Shown here one piece after another: positions 48,115-57,314 of a stretch of DNA of 64,000 bases. Below the pieces are notes generated by a model. That model was not told where the DNA came from and made no database searches. It worked only from the letters and a program-made list of their open reading frames with translations. Positions within the stretch are counted from its first letter, which is position 1, and every line of letters begins with the position of its first letter. Source of the stretch: Rhizobium mesosinicum. GTDB taxonomy: Bacteria > Pseudomonadota > Alphaproteobacteria > Rhizobiales > Rhizobiaceae. The stretch is from positions 124,001 through 188,000 of the forward strand of contig NZ_JAEUAK010000002.1 in NCBI RefSeq assembly GCF_019511345.1, given 5' to 3'. The translations under genes and the position numbers were made by a program.

Positions 48115-49566
48115 TTAACTCGCAATATCCAGCAATGCTTTCAACATCTCGTCAACGGCGTTCAATATCTTGGTCGCCGCCTTGTAGGACTGTTCGATGT
48201 CGAGAAGCAGCGTCAGTTCCTCATCGAGGTTGACGCCGGTTTCGTTGGAATAAGCTTCATCGGTTCTCGCCGCGGCAGCCTGGGTGTTTTCCGCTGCCGT
48301 GGTCGCATCGCTTCGCCGCTGCTCGAGCCAGCCGATCGAGTTTGTGGCAAAGGTCAGGATGCTGACATTCGAGTCGAGGCCAGTCGACGGATCAAATGGA
48401 ATGCCGGAATCCATCGCCGTATAGAGGCGATCGAGTTCCGCGGTATAGCCGCTCGACCCCCCCGGGTTCGCAGGCGTGCTGGACGCATTGATGTTACCGT
48501 CACGCAGCCGCGTCGGATCGCCGCCCTTGGAGGTGATGACGCGATCATTGATCGCAATCGTTCCCGCAATGCCGTCGATGACGACGCCGGCTGGCGGAAC
48601 CCCGCCTGCAGTGCCATTCGCCTGTGTCCAGACGAAGAGGCCGGGATTACCGTCTTCCTGGTAGAGATTGACAAGACCGCGGGCGACTTCGTCGAGCTGG
48701 CTCTGGAAGGTCGGTGCAATGTCGTCACGAATCTGCAGAAGCGAGGCCAGGCTGCCCTGTGCGTTTGTCGACGCACCCGAACCCATGTTGACGGCGACGC
48801 CGTCGATATAGACCTTATTGCCGACAGTGCTCGCCGCATAGGACTGCGTCGGCTCGAAACTCACGGTCCGCGGGATCGTCTCGAACAGGGTCGTGCCGTC
48901 GGCTGTGTAGAGCACCATGTCGTTGTTGGCGCGTGTCGTTGTGGACACGCCAACAATCTGATTAATCTGCTTGAGAACCTTTTCGCGCTCATCGAGAGCG
49001 CTCGACGGATCCTCGTTGCTTGATGTCGCTTTCTTGACGGCATTGTTTGCCGTTTCGAACTGCTTCAGCAGGCTATTCAGCGAGTCGACCTGATTCTTGA
49101 TCTGCTTGTCGGCATCGGCACGCTGCTGCTGCACCGCCTTGGAGGCATTGTTCAGCGAAGTTACGACGTCCTGCGCCGCGGTAATCGCCCCTTGGGCAGC
49201 AATCAGGTCCCCAGGTGTCGCGCGGAAGGTGCCTAGCTTGTCACGAAAGGCACGCAGCGCGGTTTCAGGCGACGTTTCATTCTCGTTGCCGCCCATGATC
49301 GACTTCAGATCTTCAAGGCCGCCCAGCAGGGTCTGCTGGGCGCTGTCCTGAGAGGACGCCTTGAGATATTGTTTCAGCAGCGCATCTTCCTGCGCGCGGC
49401 TGATCTTGACCACCTGGGCGCCGCCCAGCGAGGTGGTGAGCATCGCCTGCCGGCGCACATAGTCCTTGTTGCCGGCGTTCGAGATATTATTCGATACGAT
49501 GCTGCTCTGCGTGCCCGTATTGTTGAATATGCTCTGCGCGGTGTTAAGTGCTGAAGTGAGCGACAT
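48115..49566 (-). CDS. flgK: Flagellar hook-associated protein FlgK
   Basis: FlgK (HAP1) is the first hook-filament junction protein. The 483-residue protein has the family N-terminus MSLTSALNTAQSIFNNTGTQSSIVSNNISNAGNKDYVRR and the C-terminal helix ETGVNLDEELTLLLDIEQSYKAATKILNAVDEMLKALL. Both helices build the axial core. It lies between flgE (19 bp) and flgL (3 bp). Confidence 0.95.
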   Translation of the reverse strand: MSLTSALNTAQSIFNNTGTQSSIVSNNISNAGNKDYVRRQAMLTTSLGGAQVVKISRAQEDALLKQYLKASSQDSAQQTLLGGLEDLKSIMGGNENETSPETALRAFRDKLGTFRATPGDLIAAQGAITAAQDVVTSLNNASKAVQQQRADADKQIKNQVDSLNSLLKQFETANNAVKKATSSNEDPSSALDEREKVLKQINQIVGVSTTTRANNDMVLYTADGTTLFETIPRTVSFEPTQSYAASTVGNKVYIDGVAVNMGSGASTNAQGSLASLLQIRDDIAPTFQSQLDEVARGLVNLYQEDGNPGLFVWTQANGTAGGVPPAGVVIDGIAGTIAINDRVITSKGGDPTRLRDGNINASSTPANPGGSSGYTAELDRLYTAMDSGIPFDPSTGLDSNVSILTFATNSIGWLEQRRSDATTAAENTQAAAARTDEAYSNETGVNLDEELTLLLDIEQSYKAATKILNAVDEMLKALLDIAS

Positions 49567-49585
49567 GGCTTACCCGTTACCCTGA

Positions 49586-50887
49586 TTAACGCTTGAGGTT
49601 GACGAGAACGTCCATGAGATCGGAACCCGTCTGAAACACCTTGGAATTGGCGGTGTAGCTGCGCTGGGATTCGATCATTTCGGTCAATTCGCCCGCCAGA
49701 TCGACGTTCGAACCTTCGAGTGCGCCCGACTGGATCTTGCCGAAGCCGCTGGTCTGCGGGAAACCGGTGACGGTCACGCCGGACTTGCCGTTGGCGGAGT
49801 AAACGTTGCCGGACATCAGCGTCAGCAGGTCCGGGCTCGGCACATTGGCGAGCGGGATCTGGAAAACCGGCTTGGTGCTGCCGTCGTCATACTTGGAGTA
49901 GACGATACCATCTGAGTCAATGGTGATATCGACCGGCGAATTCGCGCCCTGGCCGTCAACGTTACCGGTGCCCGAGAAATTGTCGCCGACCTGGGAGAGG
50001 TCGAGCGTCATCTTAATGGTGAGGCCGGTCTTCGGATCGACGATGTTGGTCGTGGACGGGGCCGCCGGGACCGTCATAACGCCTTTGTCGTTGAACTGGA
50101 TAGTGGTGACATTCACGGCAGCAGAGGAATAGGGGAACGAGCTCGTGCCTGTCGTCGCCTTGTCGGCATTGCGGTAGACCGCCATTTCCCACTGGGTCGT
50201 GCCGGCCGCTGCCGGCGGCGACGCCGGGTCGGGAACCTTGGTGTAGTAGATGTCATACATCACCTTACTGCCGAGCTTGTCGTAGGTGACCATCGAGTAC
50301 TTCTGCGTATCAGTGGTCGCCGACGCGGCGTTTGCGCTCGGCAGGTTGGCAGCAGCCGCTACAATCTTTGCGCCGGGCTTCAGGTTGCCGGTCCAGGTCC
50401 CGTTTGCGGTCGGAACAGCTTCCAGCTTCTGATCGCCGAGAACGTTGATCGGAACGAGGCCGTCAAAACCGTTGACGACAACCGCAGGAGCCGAAGAGCC
50501 CCATGGATACCCCATGAGCGTGAAGCCGGCCGAGTTGACGAGGTTGCCGCTGTCGTCTTTGGTGAAGTCGCCGGCGCGGGTCAGAACCGGCACGCCATCG
50601 GCGCCCTGGACGATGAAGAAGCCGTCGCCGGAAATGGCGAGGTCGTAACCGGAGGTCGTGTAGGAAATGTCGCCCTGGTCGGAAACAGCCTGGCGAACCG
50701 TCGTCGTCACGCCGCCCGAGTTGTAGTTACCGGAGCCCGATGGCAGGACCAGCGACGAAAACGCGGTCGAAACTGCCTTGTAACCACTGGTGTTAACGTT
50801 GGCGATGTTATCGGAGACGGTGCTGAGGCGATTCGCCTGCGCGTTCATCCCCGATACCGCCGTCTTCATGCTGCCAAAAATGCTCAT
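49586..50887 (-). CDS. flgE: Flagellar hook protein FlgE
   Basis: FlgE forms the hook. The 433-residue protein carries the flagellar rod/hook signature SGMNAQANRLSTVSDNIANVNTSGYK at residues 13-38 and the C-terminal motif SNVDLAGELTEMIESQRSYTANSKVFQTGSDLMDVLVNLK. The central region is the variable surface domain. It heads the long flgE-flgK-flgL-flaF-flbT-flgD-fliQ-flhA-fliR series. A degenerate copy of the flagellin upstream element (GGCATGACA) lies 64-71 bp before its start. Confidence 0.95.
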   Translation of the reverse strand: MSIFGSMKTAVSGMNAQANRLSTVSDNIANVNTSGYKAVSTAFSSLVLPSGSGNYNSGGVTTTVRQAVSDQGDISYTTSGYDLAISGDGFFIVQGADGVPVLTRAGDFTKDDSGNLVNSAGFTLMGYPWGSSAPAVVVNGFDGLVPINVLGDQKLEAVPTANGTWTGNLKPGAKIVAAAANLPSANAASATTDTQKYSMVTYDKLGSKVMYDIYYTKVPDPASPPAAAGTTQWEMAVYRNADKATTGTSSFPYSSAAVNVTTIQFNDKGVMTVPAAPSTTNIVDPKTGLTIKMTLDLSQVGDNFSGTGNVDGQGANSPVDITIDSDGIVYSKYDDGSTKPVFQIPLANVPSPDLLTLMSGNVYSANGKSGVTVTGFPQTSGFGKIQSGALEGSNVDLAGELTEMIESQRSYTANSKVFQTGSDLMDVLVNLKR

Positions 50888-50950
50888 CTGAAAACCTCGT
50901 TTTACCTGTTAAATGCAAGAGTATTTGGCGGGCCTTGCGTGAAGCTGTCT

Positions 50951-50959
50951 GTCATGCCG
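50951..50959 (-). promoter_or_regulatory. Motility upstream element, degenerate copy (flgE)
   Basis: On the minus strand this reads GGCATGACA, then GACAGCTTCACGCAAGGCCC. It resembles the GGCATGAAG element before the flagellin genes and lies about 64 bp before the flgE ATG. The match is weaker than in the flagellin copies. Confidence 0.4.
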
Positions 50960-51014
50960 GGGCGCCGATCGAAATATTTCGGCCTCCCCAAGCGGCCTGG
51001 CCCGCGTCAAAAAA

Positions 51015-51686
51015 TCAATTCCAATCAATGCAATAGCCAAGGAATCGCTTGGAATCGACCGGATCGACACCGAGCTTCTTGCGCAGCTTCTTGCGCAGCT
51101 TGGAAATGTGGCTTTCGACGACGTTTTCTTCGACTTCCTCATCGAAAATGCCGTAGATCGCATTGAAGATCTGGGTCTTGGTGACGCGGCGGCCGCGATT
51201 GGCGATCAGGTATTCGAGGATGCGGCGCTCGCGGCGCGGCAAAGCGAAGGTCTCGCCGTTGATTTCCGGATCGCGCCCATCGGAGAAGACACGGATGCCG
51301 CCGATGTCGGTGTAGTTTGCGATCGCCTTCAAGCGACGGCGGATTGCCGCGGCACGCGCTAAAATCTCGCGCGGATGCACCGGCTTGCGCACAACGTCAT
51401 CGACGCCGCAGTCGAAAAGGGCAAGCGTGTTTTCGAGCGACGGCTGGTCGCTGACCGCGATCACCGGCGCCATCGAGCGATCCCTGATCGCGCGCGGCAA
51501 TTCCATGCTGCGCTGTCCTTGGCCGATCAGAAATGCCTCGACCGCAGCGATATCAGAATCAGCTGCGGTCTGTACCCATTCGCCGAATTCATTGGGATCA
51601 AAACCGGTTGAGGGAATGCCCTCACGGCCAAAGAGAGAAGTGTAACCATCCTTCACGAGCTCACGCTCATCAACCACTACGATCAT
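51015..51686 (-). CDS. rem: OmpR-type motility activator Rem with atypical receiver domain
   Basis: Rem is the growth-phase-dependent activator of late motility genes in S. meliloti. The 223-residue protein has an N-terminal receiver-like domain and a C-terminal OmpR-type winged helix ([46 protein letters not shown]). In the receiver the expected phospho-acceptor Asp is replaced by Glu50 ([10 protein letters not shown]). An acidic pair (Asp6, Glu7), Ser79 and Lys101 are kept. This suggests activity without classical phosphorylation. It lies between the SLT gene and flgE. Confidence 0.9.
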   Translation of the reverse strand: MIVVVDERELVKDGYTSLFGREGIPSTGFDPNEFGEWVQTAADSDIAAVEAFLIGQGQRSMELPRAIRDRSMAPVIAVSDQPSLENTLALFDCGVDDVVRKPVHPREILARAAAIRRRLKAIANYTDIGGIRVFSDGRDPEINGETFALPRRERRILEYLIANRGRRVTKTQIFNAIYGIFDEEVEENVVESHISKLRKKLRKKLGVDPVDSKRFLGYCIDWN

Positions 51687-51966
51687 TCGTCCGCCTCCGA
51701 ATCAGTGTGGCACATCGATGATCTATGGATACGAATCGCGCGAATCAGCGGCTATTCGTGAAAGTTAATGGCGGAAATTAATAATTGATTAAGAATTGGG
51801 TGCCGATTTGATCTACATATAGTAGGTCACACCTGTTATGCACACAAAAATCTCGTGGAAAAGTTAACGCTCTCTTAATTATGGCTTGCAAGCAGATCTG
51901 GTGCCGAATTCCCGCCACACTCTGACACAGTTTGGTCATAATTCGGCGATTCAATTATTAATTGAA
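51687..51966. other. AT-rich region upstream of rem and downstream of the SLT gene
   Basis: This 280-bp stretch has no convincing gene. It is clearly AT-richer than its surroundings and must hold the rem promoter. An AT-only inverted repeat (ATTCAATTA / TAATTGAAT, about 51950-51967) ends at the stop codon of the SLT gene and may form an mRNA 3' structure. Confidence 0.4.
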
Positions 51967-52554
51967 TTAATTCGCGCAGAAATTACTCGCATTGGGAGTC
52001 CACTTACCGTAGCCGGTGGCGACCAGATTTGCGATGACGCGGCAGACATATTGCTTTTGCGCCGGATTATTATTTGGACCCGCGTGGTATCGAGCTACCG
52101 CCATTGTCCATGTTTCATGACGGTCGTGCAGGTTGCGCAGGAACTTGGCGGCATACTCCACGTTGCGGTGGGGGTCGAACATTTCTTCCACGGAGCTGAA
52201 ATTCTCCCCATGGAAATAGTGGTTGATCTGCATACACCCGATGTCGATGAGCTTCGCGCCGTCTCTGCTGGAGGCGTCGAATTGCCGTAATGCGGCCTGC
52301 TCGGAGGTTGGAAACAGAGCCTTCCCCTCTACGTTCATCGCGTAAGGATAGAGCGATCCCTTGCGCCCGGTTTCCGTCAACCCGACCGAATAGAGAATTC
52401 CCTCCGGAATCCCGTATTTGGCCGCAGCAGACTGGATCTCGCGCTCGCAGGCGCCGGTAGAGGCGATTGCGCTAGAGGTAAACGCTGCCAGAGCGGCTGC
52501 CGCCAGCGTCGACAGAAGCAGAAGCGTTCTCAACACCGTTCCCGCCCGCACCAT
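51967..52554 (-). CDS. Lytic transglycosylase-like (SLT) protein of the flagellar cluster
   Basis: This is a periplasmic lytic-transglycosylase-like protein that probably cuts peptidoglycan for flagellar assembly. I favour the ATG at 52554 (MVRAGTVLRTLLLLSTL), which gives 195 residues with a signal peptide of about 30. An ATG four codons upstream is equally possible. The catalytic Glu is in YSVGLTETGRKG, with the SLT landmarks IDIGCMQINHYFHG and TWTMAVARYHAGPNN. The start lies inside fliK, in another frame, by 83 bp. S. meliloti has an orf between motD/fliK and rem in the same place. It may supply the muramidase activity missing from FlgJ. Confidence 0.8.
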   Translation of the reverse strand: MVRAGTVLRTLLLLSTLAAAALAAFTSSAIASTGACEREIQSAAAKYGIPEGILYSVGLTETGRKGSLYPYAMNVEGKALFPTSEQAALRQFDASSRDGAKLIDIGCMQINHYFHGENFSSVEEMFDPHRNVEYAAKFLRNLHDRHETWTMAVARYHAGPNNNPAQKQYVCRVIANLVATGYGKWTPNASNFCAN

Positions 52555-53917
52555 TGAAGCCTCCATCCGTCTGTCGCGCTGTCTGGTTCTGGCGCTCGCG
52601 CGCCTCGCCGCCCTGGCCTTGCTGGGCGAGCGACTGTTGCTGCTGCTGAGAAGTCTGTCCCTGGCTGTTTGCCTGGTTGCCGGCATCGGACCGATCCACG
52701 GGGGCCATGCTGACGGTCACGTTATCAATCGCGTAGCCCTGACTGCGCAGCGCCTCGAGAATCTTGCCGTGATCTTCCTTGAGCTGGCGATAGGCCGCGC
52801 CGGTTTCGACCTTGAGATCGACGTTCAGCGTATCGCCGGACAGACGCATCGTGGCCGTGACGAGGCCCAGATCGATCGGATTCATCTGAATTTTGAGGGT
52901 GTTCACCACCTTGCCGGTGCTCGTCCATTCGGCAGCGTTCGACAGAGAAGAACTCGGCTGCATGGCGCGCGTCCATTCACTGTCGCCTGAAAGGGCCGCT
53001 GTCACGGTCGCGGAATTTGGATTCTGCACCAGGCCGAGATAACGGCGGGAATCCAGAACGGAAACATTTTCTACGCCGGACCTTGTCGGCTTCTCGCCGG
53101 GTTGCTCGGTGCCGATATGCATGTCCATCGACTGACCGCGGCCATCAGCGCGGCTGAGCCTGAACGTCCTGCCTTCGACGCCGTCGGCATTCTCCGTTCC
53201 CGGCGCACGCGCGTCATTGCCATGCGGCGCGACGGCTGCCAATGCATCCGACACGTGCGCATCGGCCTTTGCGCCATGCACGCCCCCGGTTTGCGCGTCC
53301 TTCTTTCCAGCCGGTGCGTCATCGGTCTTCGCCGCTGCCTGATGTGCGGATGCCTGGAGGATAGCCATAGCATCACCGGGTTCCTTCTTCAAAAGGCCGA
53401 GCACATCGGTGATATCGCCTTCGCCGGCTGCGCTATCTGCGCCTGTATCGATGCCGCTATCAAGCTCATGGGTTTTGGTATGTTTGGCAGATTTAACCAC
53501 TGCTTGCGTAGCGGCCTCGGCTGCCTGATCCTTGGCGTCTGGCTTGCCCAACCCGAGCACACCTGCGTTCTTGCCCTGTTCCTTTTCGGACTTCACAAGT
53601 ATCCCGACGCTTGCAATAGTTTCAGCCTGTATGTCCACCTGTCCCTTGAGCGAGGCGTCGTTCAGGTCGATCAGCGGCTTCGGATTGCGGCCACGCAGAT
53701 TGCGCCCCACGGTCTCCGCGCTGTCGTTGACGTCCTGATGGTCGGACGTATCGACGGTATCCGCATCCTGATCGCTATTGCTGGCTTTGGAGAGCACATC
53801 CGAGAAGCCGCCGTTCTGATCCGCAGCCTCGCCTTTACCGGCTCCCCGACCAGACCTTACGGACGCAGACGCATCCGTGCCGGGCGCTCCGCCCGAGACG
53901 CTGATATCCATCATCAT
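52472..53917 (-). CDS. fliK: Flagellar hook-length control protein FliK (MotD)
   Basis: This protein controls hook length and the switch in export specificity. It was named motD in S. meliloti before being recognised as FliK. The 481-residue protein is hydrophilic and low in complexity, rich in Ala/Asp/Gly/Gln. Its only clear domain is the C-terminal FliK core (about residues 330-410: LKIQMNPIDLGLVTATMRLSGDTLNVDLKVE). A Gln-rich stretch (QGQTSQQQQQSLAQQGQ) follows. It begins 1 bp after motC and overlaps the SLT gene by 83 bp. Confidence 0.85.
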   Translation of the reverse strand: MMMDISVSGGAPGTDASASVRSGRGAGKGEAADQNGGFSDVLSKASNSDQDADTVDTSDHQDVNDSAETVGRNLRGRNPKPLIDLNDASLKGQVDIQAETIASVGILVKSEKEQGKNAGVLGLGKPDAKDQAAEAATQAVVKSAKHTKTHELDSGIDTGADSAAGEGDITDVLGLLKKEPGDAMAILQASAHQAAAKTDDAPAGKKDAQTGGVHGAKADAHVSDALAAVAPHGNDARAPGTENADGVEGRTFRLSRADGRGQSMDMHIGTEQPGEKPTRSGVENVSVLDSRRYLGLVQNPNSATVTAALSGDSEWTRAMQPSSSLSNAAEWTSTGKVVNTLKIQMNPIDLGLVTATMRLSGDTLNVDLKVETGAAYRQLKEDHGKILEALRSQGYAIDNVTVSMAPVDRSDAGNQANSQGQTSQQQQQSLAQQGQGGEARERQNQTARQTDGGFNGAGGNGVENASASVDAGGSRSGSVYL

Positions 53918-53918
53918 C

Positions 53919-55217
53919 TTATTTGCCTTCTTGGGCCAGGAGACCGTCGATTTCGTCGAGCTTGGATCGATTGGTCGTCACGAAAGAGGTGAATGAAGGA
54001 TCGACATCCTGGCCTCCCGTGCCAGCAGAAGCCGTGCCTTCGACAACAGGTTCCGGGGCAGCGTCCGGCGCTCCTCGCGGTTGCGCAGCCGTAGCGGCTG
54101 CAGCCTGTTCGGAAGTAATTTCTTGATTAGGATAATTAGGGGATGAGCCTTGTGTCAGGCTTGCCGGATCCGGAGCCCGCAATATCTGCTCGGCAACGGA
54201 TCTTGCGGCGGCTTGCAGCGCCTGGTCCTGTGGCGAGAGAGACGCTCCGGAGATATTGGCGATATATTTGGCAGCTTGGTCGATATCGTCGGTGGGGACG
54301 TTCGCCATGCCCTTATAGAAATCGGCAAGCGGTCCGAAAGGGTTATCCGTCCCCTCGCCCAGCAATTGAACGCGCTGGGCAGCCATACGGGCGAGATGCG
54401 GCTTTCCGGCGATCGCGGCAGCGCGTGCCACGCGCAGATAGACCTCACGCTGGCGCGGCGCGTCCATGAAGGAAAGGATATCGACGACCGTCTGCGGACT
54501 GACATCGTGATCGTGGCTGACAATAAGCTTCACGAAAAGATCGGCAAACTGGCTGGCATAAGGCGAATGCAGGAAGCGGCGGACATAGCGTTGCGAATAG
54601 GCGAGCCCCTTGTCAACCTGGCCGGCTTCGACGCAGATGGCGACCGAGCGGCGTAGCGCCGCCTCCTCCACAATCGTGCCGGGTGCATTGAGCCGCGCCT
54701 TGTCATATAGCGTAAGGGCATCCATTGGCCTCGTGGCGATCAACACATTGCCCCCGATCAGCGCCAGATAGGGGCCGATTTTCTTGCCGTCATATTCCTT
54801 AGCGGTTTCTTCCAGTGTCCTCGAGACGAGCAAGCCTTTGCCACCAAGATATTTCCGCAGCACGTCGGTGACGCGATTATCGAAGTAACCATTGACGTCA
54901 TGATTGACGAGATATTCGAGCGTTTGGGGGTTGCCGCCGCTCATCACGTAGATCAGTGCGGCATCGACATTGCGGTCGTCATCGTAAACCGACGGATCGA
55001 CGTTGCGCAGGCGCTGGTCGATCTTGCTAAGCATGAAACGCTGCATCTCGCCGGCGGAATGATCGCCTGTTACAACCGAATCTTGAACGAACTGCAGGGA
55101 GCGCAGCATCTTGTACGGCGCGAGATCGTCCGCATCCGCTGCACGACCGACGGCGGGCGACATCATCGCCACGCCGAAGACCGCATATCTGAAATAGCGA
55201 TGCTGCCTGCGCATCAT
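53919..55217 (-). CDS. motC: Periplasmic motility protein MotC
   Basis: MotC is a periplasmic protein specific to rhizobia and relatives that binds MotB and is needed for flagellar rotation. The 432-residue precursor has a signal peptide (YAVFGVAMMSPAVGRA) and a helical, repeat-like body (YMKMLRSLQFVQDSV; RYVRRFLHSPYASQFADLF). Its acidic, Pro/Ala-rich C-terminus contains GAPDAAPEPVVEGTAS. It lies between motB (4-bp gap) and fliK (1-bp gap). Confidence 0.9.
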   Translation of the reverse strand: MMRRQHRYFRYAVFGVAMMSPAVGRAADADDLAPYKMLRSLQFVQDSVVTGDHSAGEMQRFMLSKIDQRLRNVDPSVYDDDRNVDAALIYVMSGGNPQTLEYLVNHDVNGYFDNRVTDVLRKYLGGKGLLVSRTLEETAKEYDGKKIGPYLALIGGNVLIATRPMDALTLYDKARLNAPGTIVEEAALRRSVAICVEAGQVDKGLAYSQRYVRRFLHSPYASQFADLFVKLIVSHDHDVSPQTVVDILSFMDAPRQREVYLRVARAAAIAGKPHLARMAAQRVQLLGEGTDNPFGPLADFYKGMANVPTDDIDQAAKYIANISGASLSPQDQALQAAARSVAEQILRAPDPASLTQGSSPNYPNQEITSEQAAAATAAQPRGAPDAAPEPVVEGTASAGTGGQDVDPSFTSFVTTNRSKLDEIDGLLAQEGK

Positions 55218-55221
55218 AGGA

Positions 55222-56490
55222 CTATCCTTGATCTGCCTGCACGAGGATCTCGATCCGGCGGTTCGACGCGTTATAGGGGTCCTCGGGCAGCCTCAGGCGA
55301 CGGTCGGCAAAGCCGGAAACCTGGGAAATGCGCTTCTCATCGAGGCCGCCGCGAACGAGCATGTAATAGGCGCTTTGGGCACGGTCCATCGACAGTCGCC
55401 AGTTCTCGTTGAGATCGCCCTTGAACTGCCGTCCGTCTGTATGGCCGCGGATGGCGACGGCCCCGCCCCTCTGTTTCAGGATCGCGCCGATCTTCTGCAT
55501 GGCAAGGACCATTTCCTGACGCGGCACTGCAGAACCAACATTGAACATGGAGTCGTCGTTCTGGTCGGAAATGCTCACCAGCAGGCCACCCTCGGACGCT
55601 GTCACCGTCAGGCCCTCGGCGAGCTTGCCCGCGACACCGGCGATCTGCTGTGCAATCTCCTGCTGCAGCTCATCGGCCCGCTGCTTCTCTTCGGCCTGCC
55701 TGGCCTCTTCGGTTTTGTCGGCATCCTTGGTCTTGTCTGCCTGCTTGTCCTGCTTCCTATCGGCCTGCTTCTCTGCCGAAGCAGCGACGGCAGCACTGTT
55801 GGGGTCCTTGCTCAACAGAGTAGGAGGCTGGACGTTTTCGGCCTTGGCGAGCTCATTCGGCTCGGCCTTCGAATTGAGCGGCGAAGGCTGCTGCGGCTTT
55901 CCGGCGGTGGTGACTTCGACCTGCTTGGTCCAGAAATCCGGATCGAACGGATCGCGATAGGCTTCGCCCCCATCGGCGCCGGTCGCCGGGCCTGAATCTG
56001 CGGCACCTCCGTCCCCCTTGGCGCTGACATTTGCCTGCTGGCCGACTTCCTGGGCGATCTCGGCGAGAACCGAATAAGGATTTTCGAAGAAATCGGCTTC
56101 AGAATAATTGGTCTTGTCGCCGGAGGTCGAGGTCTGGTCTTCGCCATCGGCGGCAGACTTGCCCTGGTTGGGGTTCTCTTCCTTGTTCTTCGACTTTTCC
56201 TGCTTCTGCTCGCCCTCGGCCTGGTCGACCGGCTTTTTCAAGCCCTTTTCGGTAGGCTTCTCATCGGAGAGCTTGATCGGGTTGAAATAGGTGGCGATCG
56301 AGGCCTTGGTTTCCTCGTTGGCAGCGTTGACCAGCCACATCACAAGGAAGAATGCCATCATCGCCGTCATAAAGTCGGCATAGGCAATTTTCCATGCACC
56401 GCCATGGGCGCCATCGTGATCTCCACCGCCATGCTTCTTGACGATGATAATCTCGTTCTTGCCGTGGTGGTGGTTTTCTCCGTCGCTCAT
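55222..56490 (-). CDS. motB: Flagellar motor stator protein MotB
   Basis: MotB anchors the stator to peptidoglycan and, with MotA, conducts the driving protons. The 422-residue protein has a basic N-terminus, one membrane helix (residues 36-54) with the critical Asp39 in [15 protein letters not shown], and a C-terminal OmpA-like domain ([24 protein letters not shown]). Between them lies an unusually long, charged Lys/Glu/Asp-rich linker of about 200 residues, which may bind MotC. It overlaps the fliH-like gene by 4 bp. motA is not in the window. Confidence 0.95.
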   Translation of the reverse strand: MSDGENHHHGKNEIIIVKKHGGGDHDGAHGGAWKIAYADFMTAMMAFFLVMWLVNAANEETKASIATYFNPIKLSDEKPTEKGLKKPVDQAEGEQKQEKSKNKEENPNQGKSAADGEDQTSTSGDKTNYSEADFFENPYSVLAEIAQEVGQQANVSAKGDGGAADSGPATGADGGEAYRDPFDPDFWTKQVEVTTAGKPQQPSPLNSKAEPNELAKAENVQPPTLLSKDPNSAAVAASAEKQADRKQDKQADKTKDADKTEEARQAEEKQRADELQQEIAQQIAGVAGKLAEGLTVTASEGGLLVSISDQNDDSMFNVGSAVPRQEMVLAMQKIGAILKQRGGAVAIRGHTDGRQFKGDLNENWRLSMDRAQSAYYMLVRGGLDEKRISQVSGFADRRLRLPEDPYNASNRRIEILVQADQG

Positions 56491-57125
56491 TCGGAAACTT
56501 TCTTCAAGCTGGCCGCCCAGGCGGAAATGCGGGTCACGAGTACCGTTTCGCCAATCTCGGCAGCAAGATCGACGTCATCGGCCTCATGATGGCGAACCAA
56601 CGCAGCATGATCTCCAAGTTCGTCCTTGAGGATATCGAAAAGTTTGGCCGGACCACGCACGATGATTGGCGCTGCGGCGCCGTCAAGGATCGCCTCCCGC
56701 AGCAGGGCGGCGAGGTTTTCGGCCGCTTTCTTGGCAAGGGTTTCGGTCATGATCGGCGCGATGGCCGTCGCGGTCACTTCGCTGACGAGCGTGGCAATCT
56801 CTTCTGCCATGTCGCGAATCCGCGAAGCGATCACAGCGGCCGCCTCGATCTCGTAGCGGAGTCTCAGTTCCTCGATCTCCCGGACGTGCGCTTCGGCCAC
56901 GGCCTGGGCTTCACGTTCGTATTTTTCGGTCAGCTCAGCGGTCGCGGCGGCGAAGCCTTCGGAATGGGCCTCGCGTCGCTCTGCCTCGACGTCGATCTCG
57001 GGCTCTTTCGGCAACTCGGCGAAAGCAGAGGCGGTTTCGACGGCAAAATCATCCACATCGATGATCGGTTCCGAGGGACTCGGCGCACCGAAATCCTTCA
57101 AATACCGGGAAAGCATAATGCTCAT
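56487..57125 (-). CDS. FliH-like protein (putative regulator of the flagellar export ATPase)
   Basis: This 212-residue soluble protein has an acidic N-terminus and a long charged helix ([26 protein letters not shown]). The C-terminal domain ([49 protein letters not shown]) looks like FliH and V-ATPase subunit E. FliH binds the export ATPase FliI. The gene heads fliH-like-motB-motC-fliK (4-bp overlap with motB). The S. meliloti equivalent is, as I recall, an unnamed orf before motB. The flagellin-type upstream element lies 127 bp before its start. The name is an inference from domain layout. Confidence 0.6.
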   Translation of the reverse strand: MSIMLSRYLKDFGAPSPSEPIIDVDDFAVETASAFAELPKEPEIDVEAERREAHSEGFAAATAELTEKYEREAQAVAEAHVREIEELRLRYEIEAAAVIASRIRDMAEEIATLVSEVTATAIAPIMTETLAKKAAENLAALLREAILDGAAAPIIVRGPAKLFDILKDELGDHAALVRHHEADDVDLAAEIGETVLVTRISAWAASLKKVSE

Positions 57126-57251
57126 GAAAATCCGTCCAGTATTCGGGAAGCACGCGGCATGCCCCCTCTTGAAAAATGACCGTCGTCCTTACCGGCATGC
57201 GCGTTCCGGTCCGGGAGAGGCTCTGAGCCTGTCGCCGGCATAGGAAGCTGC

Positions 57252-57260
57252 CTTCATGCC
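57252..57260 (-). promoter_or_regulatory. Motility upstream element (fliH-like/motB operon)
   Basis: On the minus strand this reads GGCATGAAG, then 12 bp, then GCCGG. It is an exact 9-bp match to the copies before flaA, flaC and flaD, 127 bp upstream of the fliH-like gene. Probable promoter or activator site. Confidence 0.55.
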
Positions 57261-57314
57261 GGAAACTAGAAACTCAAACTTGCGCGAGGATGAATGGCGC
57301 CGCCCCACCGATCA

